DNA of 64,000 bases from the NCBI GenBank assembly GCA_030680175.1, contig JAUXWO010000051.1, forward strand, positions 96,516-160,515. The letters run 5' to 3'. Below, one piece after another: positions 26,118-38,100 of this stretch (position 1 is its first letter; every line of letters starts with the position of its first letter). The notes under the pieces are model-generated. The model searched no databases, had not been told where the DNA came from, and was given only the letters and a program-made list of their open reading frames with translations. Made by a program: the position numbers and the translations under genes. The DNA comes from Vicinamibacterales bacterium. Its GTDB lineage: Bacteria > Acidobacteriota > Vicinamibacteria > Vicinamibacterales > UBA2999.

Positions 26118-27041
26118 GTGAGTGAAACACCCCCACAGGGGCGCCGCAATCGTGGTTGGACATACCGCGAGCAGCTCGGGCCGCGGGCCGCAGGACGCCG
26201 GGTGATCGACTATCTGGCGGCCTCGCGGACGCACTCGCCCGCGGACGTGTGGGCCGCGCGCCTGGCGCGCGGCGAAGTGGAGATCGATGGCGCGCGTGCG
26301 GCCGCCGACGCGGTCCTCCGCGCGGGACACACGCTCGTGTGGCACCGGCCACCCTGGGTGGAGCCGGACGTGCCACTGCACTTCGACGTGCTCCATGAAG
26401 ACGAGGCCGTGCTCGCCGTGGCGAAACCCCGAGGCCTGCCCACCATGCCGGCGGGCGGGTTCCTCGACCACACGCTGATGACCCTCGTGCAGGCGCGCTA
26501 TCCCGGCGCGCACCCCCTGCACCGGCTCGGCCGGCACACGTCCGGCATCGTGCTGTTCGCCCGCACCCCGGACGCCGCCGCGGCGCTCGGCCGCGCCTGG
26601 CGGGCGCAGGAGGTGACGAAGGCCTATCGCGCGCTCGCCTCCGGGGTGATCGCGGCCGACCGCTTCGACATCGACACCCCGATCGGCCCCGTGCCGCACC
26701 CGCGCCTCGGCCACGTGCAGGCGGCGTCGCCGTCGGGACGGCCCGCGCACAGCCACGTGTCGGTGCTCGAGCGCCGGGCGGCCACGACGCTCGCGCGCGT
26801 CCACATCACGACGGGGCGCCCGCACCAGATCCGGATTCATCTCGCCACGGCCGGTCATCCACTGGCCGGGGATCCGTTGTACGACGCCGGCGGACGCCCC
26901 CGGGACGATGACCCCGCACTGCCCGGGGAGGGCGGGTACCTCCTGCACGCCGAGCACCTGGCATTCGCGCATCCGCGGACGCACGCGCCGATCGCCGTGC
27001 ACGCCCCGCCGCCGCCCGACCTGCGAGCCGCGACGGAGTGA
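26118..27041 (+). CDS. RluA-family pseudouridine synthase-like protein with an altered catalytic motif
   Basis: The 307-residue protein has an S4-like N-terminal part (VIDYLAASRTHSPADVWAA, then GEVEIDG) and an RluA catalytic domain with KPRGLPTMPAGGF, HTSGIVLFAR, TGRPHQIRIHLA and GHPLAGDPLYD. In active RluA enzymes the first of these motif blocks reads HRLD followed by TSG. Here it is HRLGRHTSG, so the usual catalytic aspartate is a glycine (near residue 139). It may be a divergent subfamily, an inactive RNA-binding protein, or use another residue. The start is GTG with a -10 hexamer 6 nt upstream. Confidence 0.85.
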   Translation: MSETPPQGRRNRGWTYREQLGPRAAGRRVIDYLAASRTHSPADVWAARLARGEVEIDGARAAADAVLRAGHTLVWHRPPWVEPDVPLHFDVLHEDEAVLAVAKPRGLPTMPAGGFLDHTLMTLVQARYPGAHPLHRLGRHTSGIVLFARTPDAAAALGRAWRAQEVTKAYRALASGVIAADRFDIDTPIGPVPHPRLGHVQAASPSGRPAHSHVSVLERRAATTLARVHITTGRPHQIRIHLATAGHPLAGDPLYDAGGRPRDDDPALPGEGGYLLHAEHLAFAHPRTHAPIAVHAPPPPDLRAATE

Positions 27042-27158
27042 TCCAGCGCCCGCCGTGTCCCCGCCGGACACTTCCGGTATTGCCGTCCCAACGTTGAACC
27101 TCCCCGGTCCGTCAAACGTATCGATCACCAATCGATACCGGGACCGGGGGGAGCACCA

Positions 27159-27326
27159 ATGTCACTGTTGAAGCGGTTGTTTGGCAAGGGCGAGGCCGCG
27201 AAGCCGCGCGTGCGGGTGTGCGTCGAGTGCGGCATGCCCATCGAAGAGCACCGCGACTGGTGCTCGATCCTGCGCGGACAGCACGAGATGTCGCGCAAGG
27301 CGGCCGGCGCCACCGACGCGCCGTAG
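27159..27326 (+). CDS. 55-residue putative zinc-binding small protein
   Basis: The short gene encodes a basic N-terminus (MSLLKRLFGKGEAAK), then CVECGMPIEEHRDWC with cysteines 21, 24 and 35 and histidines 31 and 42, enough for a small zinc knuckle. GGGGGAG lies 5 nt before the ATG. No family is recognised; it may bind nucleic acid or a partner protein. It stands alone between the RluA-type gene and an unknown secreted protein. Confidence 0.65.
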   Translation: MSLLKRLFGKGEAAKPRVRVCVECGMPIEEHRDWCSILRGQHEMSRKAAGATDAP

Positions 27327-27396
27327 CCGGCCGGGGTAACATGGGGGGAGCGGGGCGGCCACGACGGGGCCGGCCCCCTTCGTCACGAGGCGCCCC

Positions 27397-27915
27397 ATGA
27401 CCCACGCTGTCGCGATCCTGCTCGTGAGCCTCCTCGGCCAGGCGCCGGCGGAGTACCTCGAGGCGGCCCGGGAACTGGCGCCGCTCCTCGGCGGCATCGA
27501 ACGCCGCCTGCCGAGCGAGGTCACCGTCCGTCCGGGCGCGCTCCCCCCGTCCCCCTTCAGCGGCCAGCGCGCCACGCTCTTCGCGTTTCGCGTGACGAAG
27601 GAGCGGCCGCTGCTGACCCCGGCCACCGAGAAGGCCATCGCGGACCTCTTGGCCTGGCAGAAGTCCCCCCGGCAGCATCCGGGCACCGCGCCGCTCGCAG
27701 GGGCGTGGGCGGAATACCTGGTCGCCGCGGTGGAGGACCTCCTGGCGGAGGCCCCCGCCGGCGCCGAGGCCTGTGACCTCCCGTGCGTCGTCTCGCTGCT
27801 GGCCGATCCCTCCGACGCATTCGGCGCGACCCCGCTCGAGCGCCAGCAGACGCGCGACGTGATCCTGCTCGAGGCGATCGCCCTCGCCGCCGCCGACCAG
27901 ACGCCGCCGCGCTGA
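27397..27915 (+). CDS. Hypothetical protein, possibly exported
   Basis: The 172-residue product starts with a short hydrophobic segment (THAVAILLVSLLGQAPA) that may be a signal peptide, followed by a helical region (AAREL, ERRLP) and a Ser/Pro-rich stretch. The second half has two cysteines close together (ACDLPCVV) that could form a disulfide, and a hydrophobic helix near the end. I do not recognise a family. It converges with the carboxyltransferase gene. Confidence 0.6.
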   Translation: MTHAVAILLVSLLGQAPAEYLEAARELAPLLGGIERRLPSEVTVRPGALPPSPFSGQRATLFAFRVTKERPLLTPATEKAIADLLAWQKSPRQHPGTAPLAGAWAEYLVAAVEDLLAEAPAGAEACDLPCVVSLLADPSDAFGATPLERQQTRDVILLEAIALAAADQTPPR

Positions 27916-27952
27916 ACGGCATCACCCTACCGGTGCCCGCCGCTCGTGCCGC

Positions 27953-29494
27953 CTACAGCGGGATGTTGCCGTGCTTCTTGGGCGGGTTGCGGTCGCGCTT
28001 GCTCTCGAGGGTGCCGAGCACCTGGATCAGGCGCCGGCGGGTCGTGCGCGGCAGGATCACCTCGTCGATGAACCCCTTCTCGGCCGCCACGTACGGGTTG
28101 GCGAACTTCTCGCGGAACTCCGCGACCTTCGCGGCGCGCATCGCGGCCGGGTCGGCGGCCTTGTCGATCTCGCGCTTGTAGAGGATGTTCACGGCGCCTT
28201 CGGCCCCCATCACGGCGATCTCGGCCGTGGGCCACGCGAAGTTCACGTCCGTGCGGATGTGCTTGCTGGCCATCACGCAGTAGGCGCCGCCGTACGCCTT
28301 GCGCGTGATGACGGTGACTTTCGGGACGGTGGCCTCGGCGAACGCATACAGCAGCTTCGCGCCGTGGCGGATGATGCCGCCGTACTCCTGCACCGTGCCC
28401 GGCAGGAAGCCGGGAACGTCCTCGAAGGTGACGAGCGGGATGTTGAAGGCGTCGCAGAACCGCACGAACCGCGCCCCCTTCACCGCCGCGTCGATGTCGA
28501 GCGTCCCGGCAAGAAACGCCGGCTGATTGGCCACGATGCCCACGGAGCGCCCGCCGAGCCGCGCGAACCCGACGAGGATGTTCTTCGCGTAGTGCTGATG
28601 CACCTCGAGAAAATACCCGTCGTCAGCGATCGTGTGGATGAGATCCAGCATGTCGTAGGGCTGGTTCGGCGACGGCGGCACGAGCGTATCGAGCGTGGAG
28701 TCCTCGCGGTCGGACGGGTCCATCGTGTCGACGCGGGGCGGCTCGTCGACGTTGTTGCCCGGCATGAACGAGAGGAGCTCGCGGATGAGCATGAGGCACT
28801 CGCGGTCATCCTCCACCGCGAAGTGCGCCACGCCGCTCTTCTCGTTGTGCGTCATCGCACCGCCGAGCGCTTCCTTGGTCACGTCCTCGTGCGTCACGGT
28901 CTTGATGACGTCGGGCCCCGTGACGAACATGTAGCTCGTGCGCTTCACCATGATGGTGAAGTCCGTGATGGCCGGCGAGTAGACCGCGCCGCCCGCGCAG
29001 GGGCCCATGATGGCGGAAATCTGCGGCACGACCCCCGACGCCAGCGTATTGCGGAGGAAGATGTCGGCGTAGCCGCCGAGCGAGAGCACGCCTTCCTGGA
29101 TGCGCGCGCCGCCGGAGTCGTTCAACCCCACCACCGGCGCGCCGATGCGCATCGCCATGTCCATGATCTTGACGATCTTGGCGGCGTTGGTCTCCGACAG
29201 TGAGCCCCCGAACACGGTGAAATCCTGCGCAAATGCGTAGACGGGCCGGCCGAACACGCGCCCATGCCCGGTGACGACGCCGTCGCCGGGAATCACCTGC
29301 GCGTCCATGCCGAAGTCGCGGCAGCGGTGGACGACGAGCTTGTCCACTTCCTCGAACGTGCCGGGGTCGAAGAGCAGCGTCATGCGCTCGCGCGCGGTGA
29401 GCTTGCCCTGCTCGTGCTGCTTCTGCAGGCGCGCCTCGCCACCGCCGAGCTCCGCGCGCCGCTCCCGTTCCCTGAGGGTCTCAATCGGATCCAT
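27953..29494 (-). CDS. Acyl-CoA carboxylase carboxyltransferase (propionyl-CoA carboxylase beta type)
   Basis: The 513-residue enzyme transfers the carboxyl group from biotin to an acyl-CoA. It shows [20 protein letters not shown], the N-half oxyanion region [12 protein letters not shown] and [13 protein letters not shown], and the C-half [11 protein letters not shown] and [15 protein letters not shown]. Length and motifs fit PccB/MmdA and related carboxylases; methylmalonyl-CoA decarboxylase subunits look similar. It would partner the biotin carboxylase and carrier encoded at 14853-16909. The sequence just before the ATG is a TTCGC word array with no ribosome site, and a second array lies beyond. 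Confidence 0.93.
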   Translation of the reverse strand: MDPIETLRERERRAELGGGEARLQKQHEQGKLTARERMTLLFDPGTFEEVDKLVVHRCRDFGMDAQVIPGDGVVTGHGRVFGRPVYAFAQDFTVFGGSLSETNAAKIVKIMDMAMRIGAPVVGLNDSGGARIQEGVLSLGGYADIFLRNTLASGVVPQISAIMGPCAGGAVYSPAITDFTIMVKRTSYMFVTGPDVIKTVTHEDVTKEALGGAMTHNEKSGVAHFAVEDDRECLMLIRELLSFMPGNNVDEPPRVDTMDPSDREDSTLDTLVPPSPNQPYDMLDLIHTIADDGYFLEVHQHYAKNILVGFARLGGRSVGIVANQPAFLAGTLDIDAAVKGARFVRFCDAFNIPLVTFEDVPGFLPGTVQEYGGIIRHGAKLLYAFAEATVPKVTVITRKAYGGAYCVMASKHIRTDVNFAWPTAEIAVMGAEGAVNILYKREIDKAADPAAMRAAKVAEFREKFANPYVAAEKGFIDEVILPRTTRRRLIQVLGTLESKRDRNPPKKHGNIPL

Positions 29495-29678
29495 GTTCGC
29501 TATTCGCTGTTCGCTGTTCGCAGTTCCCGCCGTCGCTCGCCCGAGAAGCGCATGCGAGCTTCGGCGGGGTCCCGCCGTAGCGACCTACGGCCGCGGAGGC
29601 GGACGCTATTCGCCAGGACATCCTACCGTTCACCGTTCACCGTGCACTACCCACGACCCACTACCCACTACCCACTCT
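29495..29678. repeat. Mixed word array with an embedded REP-like palindrome
   Basis: The whole gap between the FAA hydrolase stop and the carboxyltransferase ATG is repeats. TTCGC-based words (29495-29526) are followed by a hairpin-rich block (29528-29604) that includes CCGTAG-CGAC-CTACGG. After a TTCGCC remnant and TTCACCG words come CACTACC words (29643-29674). The last word also occurs at 52221-52262. Confidence 0.8.
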
Positions 29679-30437
29679 TCACCCCTCCACGCACGGATTG
29701 CTGAGGGCGCCGACGCCTTCCACCTTGACCATCATGCGGTCGCCGGGCGTGAGCGGCCCCACGCCTGAGGGCGTACCCGTGGTGATGATGTCGCCCGGCT
29801 CCAGCGTGCAGAAGCGGGTGACGAACTCGACGAGCTCCGGCACGGGGAAGATCAGCTGGTTCGTGTTCGAGGCCTGGCGCTTGTCGCCGTTCACCCAGCC
29901 CTCGATCGCGAGGCTGGATGGGTCGAGGCCGACGGCGATGCAGGGGCCGATGGGCGCGAACGTATCGAAGCCCTTCGCGCGCGTGTACTGCACGTCGCTC
30001 ACCTGCAGCGCGCGCGCCGTCACGTCGCAGAGGCAGGTCACGCCGAGGACGTAGTCCATGGCCTGGCTCGCCTTGACCTGCCACGCGCGGCGGCCGATGA
30101 CGATCGCCATCTCGGCCTCGTGGTCCACGCGCCCCGCCCACGTGGGCACGCGGATCGGCGCATCCGGGCCGATCACGGCGGAGGCGGGCTTCATGAAGAC
30201 GAGCGGCTCGGCCGGCAGCGCCTTGTTCATCTCGGCGGCGTGGTCTTTGTAGTTCAGGCCGATCGCCATGATCTTGGACGGCCGGACCGGCGCGAGCGTC
30301 ACGCTCTTGCCCGGTTCGATCTCGAGGCCCGGCGTGTAGTCGCCGAACACGTCGCCCTCGAGCCAGCAGAGCCGCCCATCGCGCTCCACCGCATACCGCC
30401 CGCCCATCCCCTGCTTCAATCGATAGATGCGATCCAT
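29679..30437 (-). CDS. Fumarylacetoacetate hydrolase-family protein
   Basis: The 252-residue enzyme has the FAH core: KIMAIGLNYKDHAAEM, the metal-binding block VDHEAEMAIVIGR, LGVTCLCDVTAR, and the late TLEPGDIITTGTPSGVGP. Family members cleave C-C bonds in beta-diketo acids or decarboxylate/hydrate aromatic ring-cleavage products; the substrate here is unknown. It is flanked on both sides by repeat arrays, so it is probably its own unit. The array upstream reaches the ATG and provides no clear ribosome site. Confidence 0.9.
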   Translation of the reverse strand: MDRIYRLKQGMGGRYAVERDGRLCWLEGDVFGDYTPGLEIEPGKSVTLAPVRPSKIMAIGLNYKDHAAEMNKALPAEPLVFMKPASAVIGPDAPIRVPTWAGRVDHEAEMAIVIGRRAWQVKASQAMDYVLGVTCLCDVTARALQVSDVQYTRAKGFDTFAPIGPCIAVGLDPSSLAIEGWVNGDKRQASNTNQLIFPVPELVEFVTRFCTLEPGDIITTGTPSGVGPLTPGDRMMVKVEGVGALSNPCVEG

Positions 30438-30572
30438 ATTTGCTATTCGCTATTCGCTGCTGTTCGCTGTTCGCAATTCGCTATTCGCCGTTCGCCATTC
30501 GCCGTTCGCCATTCGCCATTCGCCATTCGCCATTCGCCGTCTGCAATCTGCAATCTGCAATCTGCAATTCTT
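30438..30572. repeat. TTCGC word array
   Basis: About 18 consecutive 7-nt words of the form n-TTCGC-n (CATTCGC, TATTCGC, TGTTCGC and CGTTCGC) run from the FAA hydrolase ATG, followed by four copies of TGCAATC. It fills the entire intergenic region up to the stop of the FN3 lipoprotein gene. The same words recur at 29495-29526 and 53905-54015. Confidence 0.9.
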
Positions 30573-31885
30573 CTACTCTCGCGACGTCTCTTCGACCCGG
30601 TTCGACAGCCCGCTCGTGTTCGGCGGCGTGGCGGTGTCGACGGCCATGACGGCGTAGACGTAGCGTACTCCCGGCTGCACCGTCGTGTCGCGGAAGGTGT
30701 TCTCGCGGATCGGCTGCGGCGTGAGCGCCTCGAGGCGATCGCCCGTCCCGTCCTCCCGGACCTCCCCGCGCAGCAGGAGGTAGCCGGCCAGATCCGCCTC
30801 GTCGTTCGGCTCCCAGATCAGGCTGATCACGCCGGCCCCGGCCACCGCGGCCAGGGCCGAGGGCGCCTCGGGCGCGAAGGTATCACGGGGCGTCACGCAC
30901 CCGGCCGGCGACGCCGGCCCCTCCACGTCGTGGCCCGCCAGGACGTCCACGGCGCGCACGACGAAGCAGCGCTCGACGCCGAACGAGACCGACGCCTCGG
31001 TGAACGCCGGCTCGGCCAGCGGCGCGGCGTTGAGCGGCGCACCCGGCGGCACGACCGCGCCCGCGGCGTCCGCCAGGTAGAGGTTGTACTTCGTCGATGG
31101 GGGCGCCGGCGTCAGCGGCCGGGAGGGCAGCACCCCTTCGGTCGCGGGCGTGTCCACGCGCGCATCGGCGGGCGGCGTCCAGGCGATCGACAACTCCGAC
31201 GCCGTGTAGGTGATGGCCGGCGCCGACGCGGGGCCCGACACCGGACCGAGCGGCGCCTCCACCAGCACCGTCGGCGGACCTGGCCGGCCACGTCCATTGA
31301 TGCCGATGGCGAAGTAGTAGCGCCGCAGGTCGTCACGCGCGGGCGCCACGAGCGGACCGGGCAGCGGCGCCGCGGCCTCCTGGCGTGCGCGCTGCAGGCC
31401 GCGCAGCGGCACGACCACGCGCGCCTCCGGGCCGAGCCGCTCCTCGAGCGTCGCCGGCGCCCCCTGCAGGAGCCCGGGCAGGCTCGGGGCCGCCTCGGCG
31501 CCTGGCGGCAGGGGGGGCGCCACCGGCGCGCTCGCCACGAGCGTCGCAATGCGCCGCAGGTCGCCCTCGTCCGCATCGGCGAGCACGGGCGGACGCGCGG
31601 CGGTGATCGCGTACACCTCGACGCGCACGAGATCGGCCGGCTGCTCGCCTTCGACGTTCGCCGACGGCACCGTGAATCGCAGCCGCACGTCCTCGCCCGC
31701 ACGGTGGGCGGTGAGGTCGGTGATCTGGGCGGGGAGACGCAGCAGGGGCGCAAGCGGCGGCCCCTTCTTGCCGCAGGCCCCCGCGAGCGCGGCCGCGACA
31801 AGGGCGGCGGCCACCGCACGCCGGACCCCGGCGCGGGCCGGCCGGGCCACGGCCCGTGACGGTCCGGTTCCGAGAGGGGCGGCGC

Positions 31886-31889
<4 letters not shown>
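30573..31889 (-). CDS. Fibronectin type III-like lipoprotein
   Basis: The 438-residue protein has a twin-arginine-free signal and a lipobox LAGAC with the lipidated Cys39, followed by GKKGPPLAP as in LptM-like and FN3 lipoproteins. Three FN3-like modules are likely: about 50-200, 215-330 and 340-430, the last with [19 protein letters not shown] and [12 protein letters not shown]. It should sit in the periplasmic leaflet of a membrane as a structural or binding protein. Its GTG start overlaps the hslU stop by four bases (GTGA), so the two are translationally coupled, though the functional link is unclear. Confidence 0.82.
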
Positions 31890-33259
<1,370 letters not shown>

Positions 33260-33287
33260 GACCGCACCACCAGACCGCGCCGCCGCT

Positions 33288-33390
33288 CACCAGGACAGGT
33301 CATCAGATACATCACCAGATCGCCAACTCTCCACCCAAAGATCCGCACATCCCAGATCACCACATCACCAGATCACCACATCACGAGATC
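33288..33390. repeat. CATCACCAGAT word array between hslU and hslV
   Basis: Words such as ATCACCAGATC and ATCACCACATC repeat with decay from 33288 to 33390. The array overlaps the last codons and stop of hslV (TCTCGTGA). The same words recur at 63499-63652. Confidence 0.8.
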
Positions 33391-33917
33391 TGAAGTTCTT
33401 CCACCGTCAGATTCCCATTCGTGTAGACGCAGATGTCGGCCGCGATCCGCATCGCCGCCTCGGCGATTCCCCGCGCATCGAGGGGGCTGTGCCGGGCCAG
33501 CGCGAGCGCGGCCGCCTGCGCAAACGCGCCCCCGGATCCGATGCCGACGATGCCCTCGTCGGGCTCGATCAGATCGCCGGTGCCGGAGAGGAGGAACATC
33601 GACTTCTGGTCGACGACGATCAGCATCGCCTCGAGGCGGCGCAGGAGGCGGTCGGTCCGCCAGTCGCGCGCCAGCTCCACCGCCGACCGTTCCAGATTGC
33701 CGCGGTACTGCTCGAGCTTCGCCTCGAAGCGGGAGAAGAGCGCAAAGGAGTCGGCCGCGGACCCGGCGAACCCGGCGAGGATCGTGTCGTTGTAGAGGCG
33801 GCGGATCTTCCGCGCCCGCTGCTTGACGACGGTGGCCCCGAGCGTCACCTGGCCGTCGCCGGCGAGCACCGCCCGGCCCTGGTGTCGCACGGCGAGGATC
33901 GTCGTGGCATGGATCAT
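33381..33917 (-). CDS. hslV: ATP-dependent protease proteolytic subunit HslV
   Basis: The 178-residue threonine peptidase forms the chamber of the HslUV complex. The mature N-terminus should be Thr5 in HATTILAVR, after removal of a short propeptide. [30 protein letters not shown] and [20 protein letters not shown] (in parts) are all conserved. The C-terminal QIS and the stop come from the adjoining repeat array rather than family sequence, which normally ends near EEL. A TAGCCT hexamer ends 6 nt before the ATG. Confidence 0.97.
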   Translation of the reverse strand: MIHATTILAVRHQGRAVLAGDGQVTLGATVVKQRARKIRRLYNDTILAGFAGSAADSFALFSRFEAKLEQYRGNLERSAVELARDWRTDRLLRRLEAMLIVVDQKSMFLLSGTGDLIEPDEGIVGIGSGGAFAQAAALALARHSPLDARGIAEAAMRIAADICVYTNGNLTVEELQIS

Positions 33918-33923
33918 CTGTCG

Positions 33924-33929
33924 AGGCTA
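33924..33929 (-). promoter_or_regulatory. -10 element TAGCCT, leaderless hslV start
   Basis: The hexamer ends 6 nt before the hslV ATG at 33917. Confidence 0.35.
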
Positions 33930-34138
33930 GCTGGTGGCCGGATCACAAGTCAACTTGCGCGCGGTCCTGGCGCCGTGCTGCCCTGCCGCGAGGACAGGGC
34001 CGGAGGACATGGATCGGGCGCGCGAGGCATGTTGGCGGAAATCCTCCAGAAATCAGCCGGTCCTGACGGCCGGCGCGATGGCAGGACGCTTGCTATACCC
34101 TCGGTGTTGCCAGACCGCCGATCCCGGAGGACCCGATC

Positions 34139-34954
34139 ATGAAATCCCATGCCGCCCTCGCCCCCCTGTTCGCGGCGGCCTGGCTCGTCGCCGCGATGCC
34201 AGCCACGGCGCAGCCCGCCGCCGAACCACGCGTGCAGCAGGCCGAGCCCACGCCCGCCGCACCCGCGCCCGTGCGTACCGCCGTCCCGCGCAGCGAGGCG
34301 GCGCGCCCGTCCGGCGAGGCCACCTCGCAGCGCGGCTCCACGGCGACGGCCGGTGAGACCCAGCAGTCCGGCGATCGCTCGCGCGCCCAGCGGCGGCCCC
34401 CCTCCGGGGGCGGCGGGTCGACCGCGTCCGGCGGTGGCCGGGAGGCGCAGGCCGTGCCGCGCTCGCGTCCCCGCGAGGGACGTCAGGTCGTCGGCCGGGC
34501 CGAACGGCGCACCTCGCCCCCGCCGCAGGCCTCGCGGCCGATCTACGTGTACCGCTCGCCCAGCTCGCGCTGGTATTCCCCCTACGGGTACGGCGCGTTC
34601 GGCGTCGGCTACTTCTATTACGACCCGTGGGCCTGGTCCCCGTATGGCTACGGGTACAGCGGGTATGGCGGCTATGGCGGGTATGGCGGCTACGCGCGGT
34701 GGAACGGCCCCTACGGCTACGACATCGGCAGCGTCCGCCTGAAGGTCTCGCCCCGGGATGCCGAGGTGCTCGTCGACGGCTACTACGCCGGCATCGTCGA
34801 CGACTTCGACGGGATGTTCCAGTCGCTGAAGCTCGACACGGGCGCCTACCGCATCGAGGTGCGGAAGCCCGGCTACGAGACGCTCGTCTTCGACGTGCGC
34901 GTCCAGTACGGCCGGACGATCACGTTCCGCGGCGAGCTGCTCCCGATTCCCTGA
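34139..34954 (+). CDS. Secreted PEGA-domain protein with a Gly/Tyr-rich tract
   Basis: The 271-residue protein has a signal peptide (about 1-25), a long Ala/Pro/Arg/Ser-rich low-complexity region (30-140), and a Tyr/Gly-rich segment with SGYGGYGGYGGYARW near 180. A C-terminal PEGA domain (about 200-270) follows, with VSPRDAEVLVDGYYAGIVDD, GAYRIEVRKPGYETLVFDV and a final ITFRGEL. PEGA domains are found in surface and wall-associated proteins. GGAGGA lies 7 nt before the ATG and a TATACC -10 is about 40 nt upstream. Confidence 0.82.
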   Translation: MKSHAALAPLFAAAWLVAAMPATAQPAAEPRVQQAEPTPAAPAPVRTAVPRSEAARPSGEATSQRGSTATAGETQQSGDRSRAQRRPPSGGGGSTASGGGREAQAVPRSRPREGRQVVGRAERRTSPPPQASRPIYVYRSPSSRWYSPYGYGAFGVGYFYYDPWAWSPYGYGYSGYGGYGGYGGYARWNGPYGYDIGSVRLKVSPRDAEVLVDGYYAGIVDDFDGMFQSLKLDTGAYRIEVRKPGYETLVFDVRVQYGRTITFRGELLPIP

Positions 34955-34990
34955 CGCGGAGACGACGTCCGAACACGACGCACAAGACAC

Positions 34991-35129
34991 GACGTACAAA
35001 ACACGAAGGACACGAAGGACACGAAGGGGCTAATTCGGAGATCCGGTTGCGAGCCGGATCTCTGAATGGCCCCTTTCGTACGTCTTCGTGGCCTTCGTGA
35101 CCTTCGTGTTCGTACGTCCGTGATCAGCG
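34991..35129. repeat. 139-bp palindromic element, copy 1
   Basis: Words ACACGAAGG/CACGAAGGAC lead to a central hairpin GAGATCCGG-TTGCGA-GCCGGATCTC, then CTGAATGGCCCCTTTCGT and CCTTCGTG words, ending GTCCGTGATCAGCG. A second copy with the same order and orientation is at 39294-39436. Together they bracket a two-gene segment. Confidence 0.8.
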
Positions 35130-35147
35130 TGTCCGCGATCGTGGCGA

Positions 35148-38100
35148 TCATTTCGCCGGCGTGAACGCCACGCGGATGACGGCCGTCGCGCCGTGGTAGT
35201 GCGTGTGCGTGGCGTCGTACCAGTTGTCCACCCACTGATTCCGATAGAAGTACGCGGGCGTCTCCTCCGGGTACGCCCTGAGCTCGACGGGGCCGGCAGC
35301 CGTCACGCTGAACGTCGCCGTGCCGGTGGTTTCCGGCAGTTGCGTCGTGCCGCGATACAGCCAGCCCGCGTTCACCCGACCCGGCTTCTGGCCGGCCGCG
35401 CTCCACTCGACACGCGCCTGGGCGCGATAGCCGCTCTCGTCGCCGTAGTACCGGACAGTCGACGGCTTCGCCGGCCGGTAGGTGTAGGTGACCGTGATCG
35501 TCCCGGGCCCGGGCGCGGTGAACGTGAACCGCTGCCCGGCGTCGCTCTTGTCGGCCTTGGGGACGTACGAATCGCCGAAGCTGACGGTGAACTCGGTGCT
35601 CGTCGGTGCCGAGGGCGCCACGCGTTCCGGCGTGGTCGGCGCGGCGACCGTATCGGACGGTACGGGGCGTGGCCGCTCCTGCGCCGTCGTCGTAGGCGTC
35701 AGGGCGAACGTGCCATTTCGCAGGTGCCGGTTGACAGCGAGCGTGGTCCGTCGCGTCTCGAAGCCGGGATACCCAATCGCAATCTCGTACTCACCAGCCG
35801 GGATGGCCGAGAACACCACCGTCCCGTCCGGTCCCGCGATGGTGGTGTAGGTCCGGGTGCCAGTGAGCACCACCCTCGCGCCGGGAAGTACCACCCCGGT
35901 CTCGCGGTTGGTGACGGTGCCGGTCACCTCGAATGCGGTGGACGGGACCGGTGCCAGCCGAGCCCGCACGTGCACCGTGTGACGCAGCGATGCGTCACCG
36001 ATCGGCGCGCGCCAGGACACGACAAGGGTCTCGTCGACGGTGCAGGGCTCCGAGTCGGGGGCCGGCGCGGTCACGACGATGTGGACGCGTGCCGTGCGCG
36101 CGTTGATCGTCCCTTCGCCGTTTTCATTGGGATACGGCAGGCTCAGGGTCTGCTGCCATCCCTCACCGGGCGTCCATGGTCCCTCGACCCGCCACCCCGG
36201 GCACTCGCGGGCCGATAGATGGGAAACGTCCAGAGGGGCGACCTCGAACAGACCGGTGCTGGCCTCGACCCAACGGTCAACCGCAGTCCGTCCGAACACC
36301 CGTACGGGCTTTCCGGCCGGAAGCCCAGGCGCTGCCGGCGCCGTGCCCACCTCGAATCCCCGTTCGAACACCTCCAGCAGACGCGCCGTGACCCCCCCTC
36401 GGACCTTCCCGACGGTCTCGAAGTAGCTCTGGCGATTCTCCACGCCCCCTGTGGACTTCTTGAGCAACCCGGGAATACCGAACCGTCGCCCGTAGCGACG
36501 CACGACATCCACGGTGACCGTCCGCGATTCGCCGGGCGCCAGGGTCATCGTCACCGCACCGACCTCCCCGGCCGTCACCGTGTCTCCATCGACCACGACG
36601 GAGACGGGCGGCAACTCGGGGACGAAGTAGCCCGGAAACTGCAGCTGGTCGCCCAGGGCGAGAATGGCGTCCACCTGCAGCCGGCTCCGCTCCCAGTCGC
36701 CCATGAGCGCGACGGTCAGCGCATCGGCGAGCGAGCCGGCGCCTGTCGTCAGAAAACCTAGGCGGCTGATGAGATCCCAGAAGCTCGTCGCCGTGTGCCC
36801 GACCAGACGTTCGCCCTTCGGGAGCATCCCGACGAACAGCCGCGCATCCCGCGCGAGCGCCTGCCGGGCCTCTTCGGGCGACATGCGGTAACGGGCATAC
36901 AGCGTCTCGCGGCGAAGGCCGGCGAACGGGCTCCCCTCCATGGTGAAGACGCCGTATTCCTCGCTCTCGGTCTCGTAGTAGGCCGTCAGGACCTCCTGAT
37001 TCAGCGGATCGAAGAACACTGCATCCGCAGCCGTGATGAGGCCTTCTGCCGCAAGCGCCCGCCCCAGGTCCGCCAGCTCCGCCGCCAGCCCGGCCCCCGG
37101 CGTGGCGACGTCGGCAAGCAGCCCGGCCAGATCCCTGGCGAACCCGATCGAGTCACCCGTCGCGTACTTCTCAAGGGCGCCATACATGGCGGGAACCGAC
37201 AGCACGCCCGCCGCCGCGCCGAGCGCGCGACCGCCCATGCGCGCGAGCACGCGCCGGATCCCGTCCCACCGCGACAACGTCTCGCTGACAGCCTCTACGG
37301 TCGGCGCAAGACGTCCTCGCCGTATCAGGTCGTACACCTCGACCTTGTCGCGGTAACGCCGCATGTCGTCGAAGGTGCGGTCGAACAGTTGGCTGAGCGC
37401 CGTCTTCACAGGCCGGCCACCGGCGCCCTGCTCCAGAACGACCGATTCCATGGCCTGGAGGCGGCGAACCAGCGAGTCGTTGTCGAGGCGCAGCAGGTCT
37501 TCGACGTCTGGGGGGATGCCACCCAGACGCTCGGCGAGTCCCCTTCGCAGGTCCGGCGGCAGCGTCCCGGCGAGTTCGCCCTCGAAGAACTGCTTGAACT
37601 TGCGCCAGTACTTGATCGCGGCTCGGGTCTTTGCCACGTCTTCCGTCAGTCCGGTTCCCTGGGACACCGTGCCGGACGCAATGATGCCCACCGCGTCGTC
37701 AAGCCAGAGAGTGGGGTGCGTCAGAGCGTTGGGGACGGGCGCGTTGCGCAACGAGTAGTAGGCCTCCCGCGGCAGCCGTCCGATGGGCGCATTCGGCGCC
37801 GCCTCGAGCGCGAACGGCGTGCTCTTGAGCGCGAAGAACTTGCCTCCTTCTCCAGAGAATTTCTGATCGTCCCAGACGTGCTCGCTCATCGTGCGCACCA
37901 GGTGCGATCTCTGGCCATCGGGTGTGTCGAAGTGGGCGCGCACCCGGCTGTTGATCCGCTCGACGACCTGCCGCTCGCGCGCAATCAGGCCCCGGTCCGG
38001 AACGTCCTTGAGAGCGATCGTGAGGTCGTAATCGGACCCGGGACCCGCGTACAGTGTGTCGTCGGTTCGAAGAAGGTCGTTGACCTGGCCGGTCGTGAGT

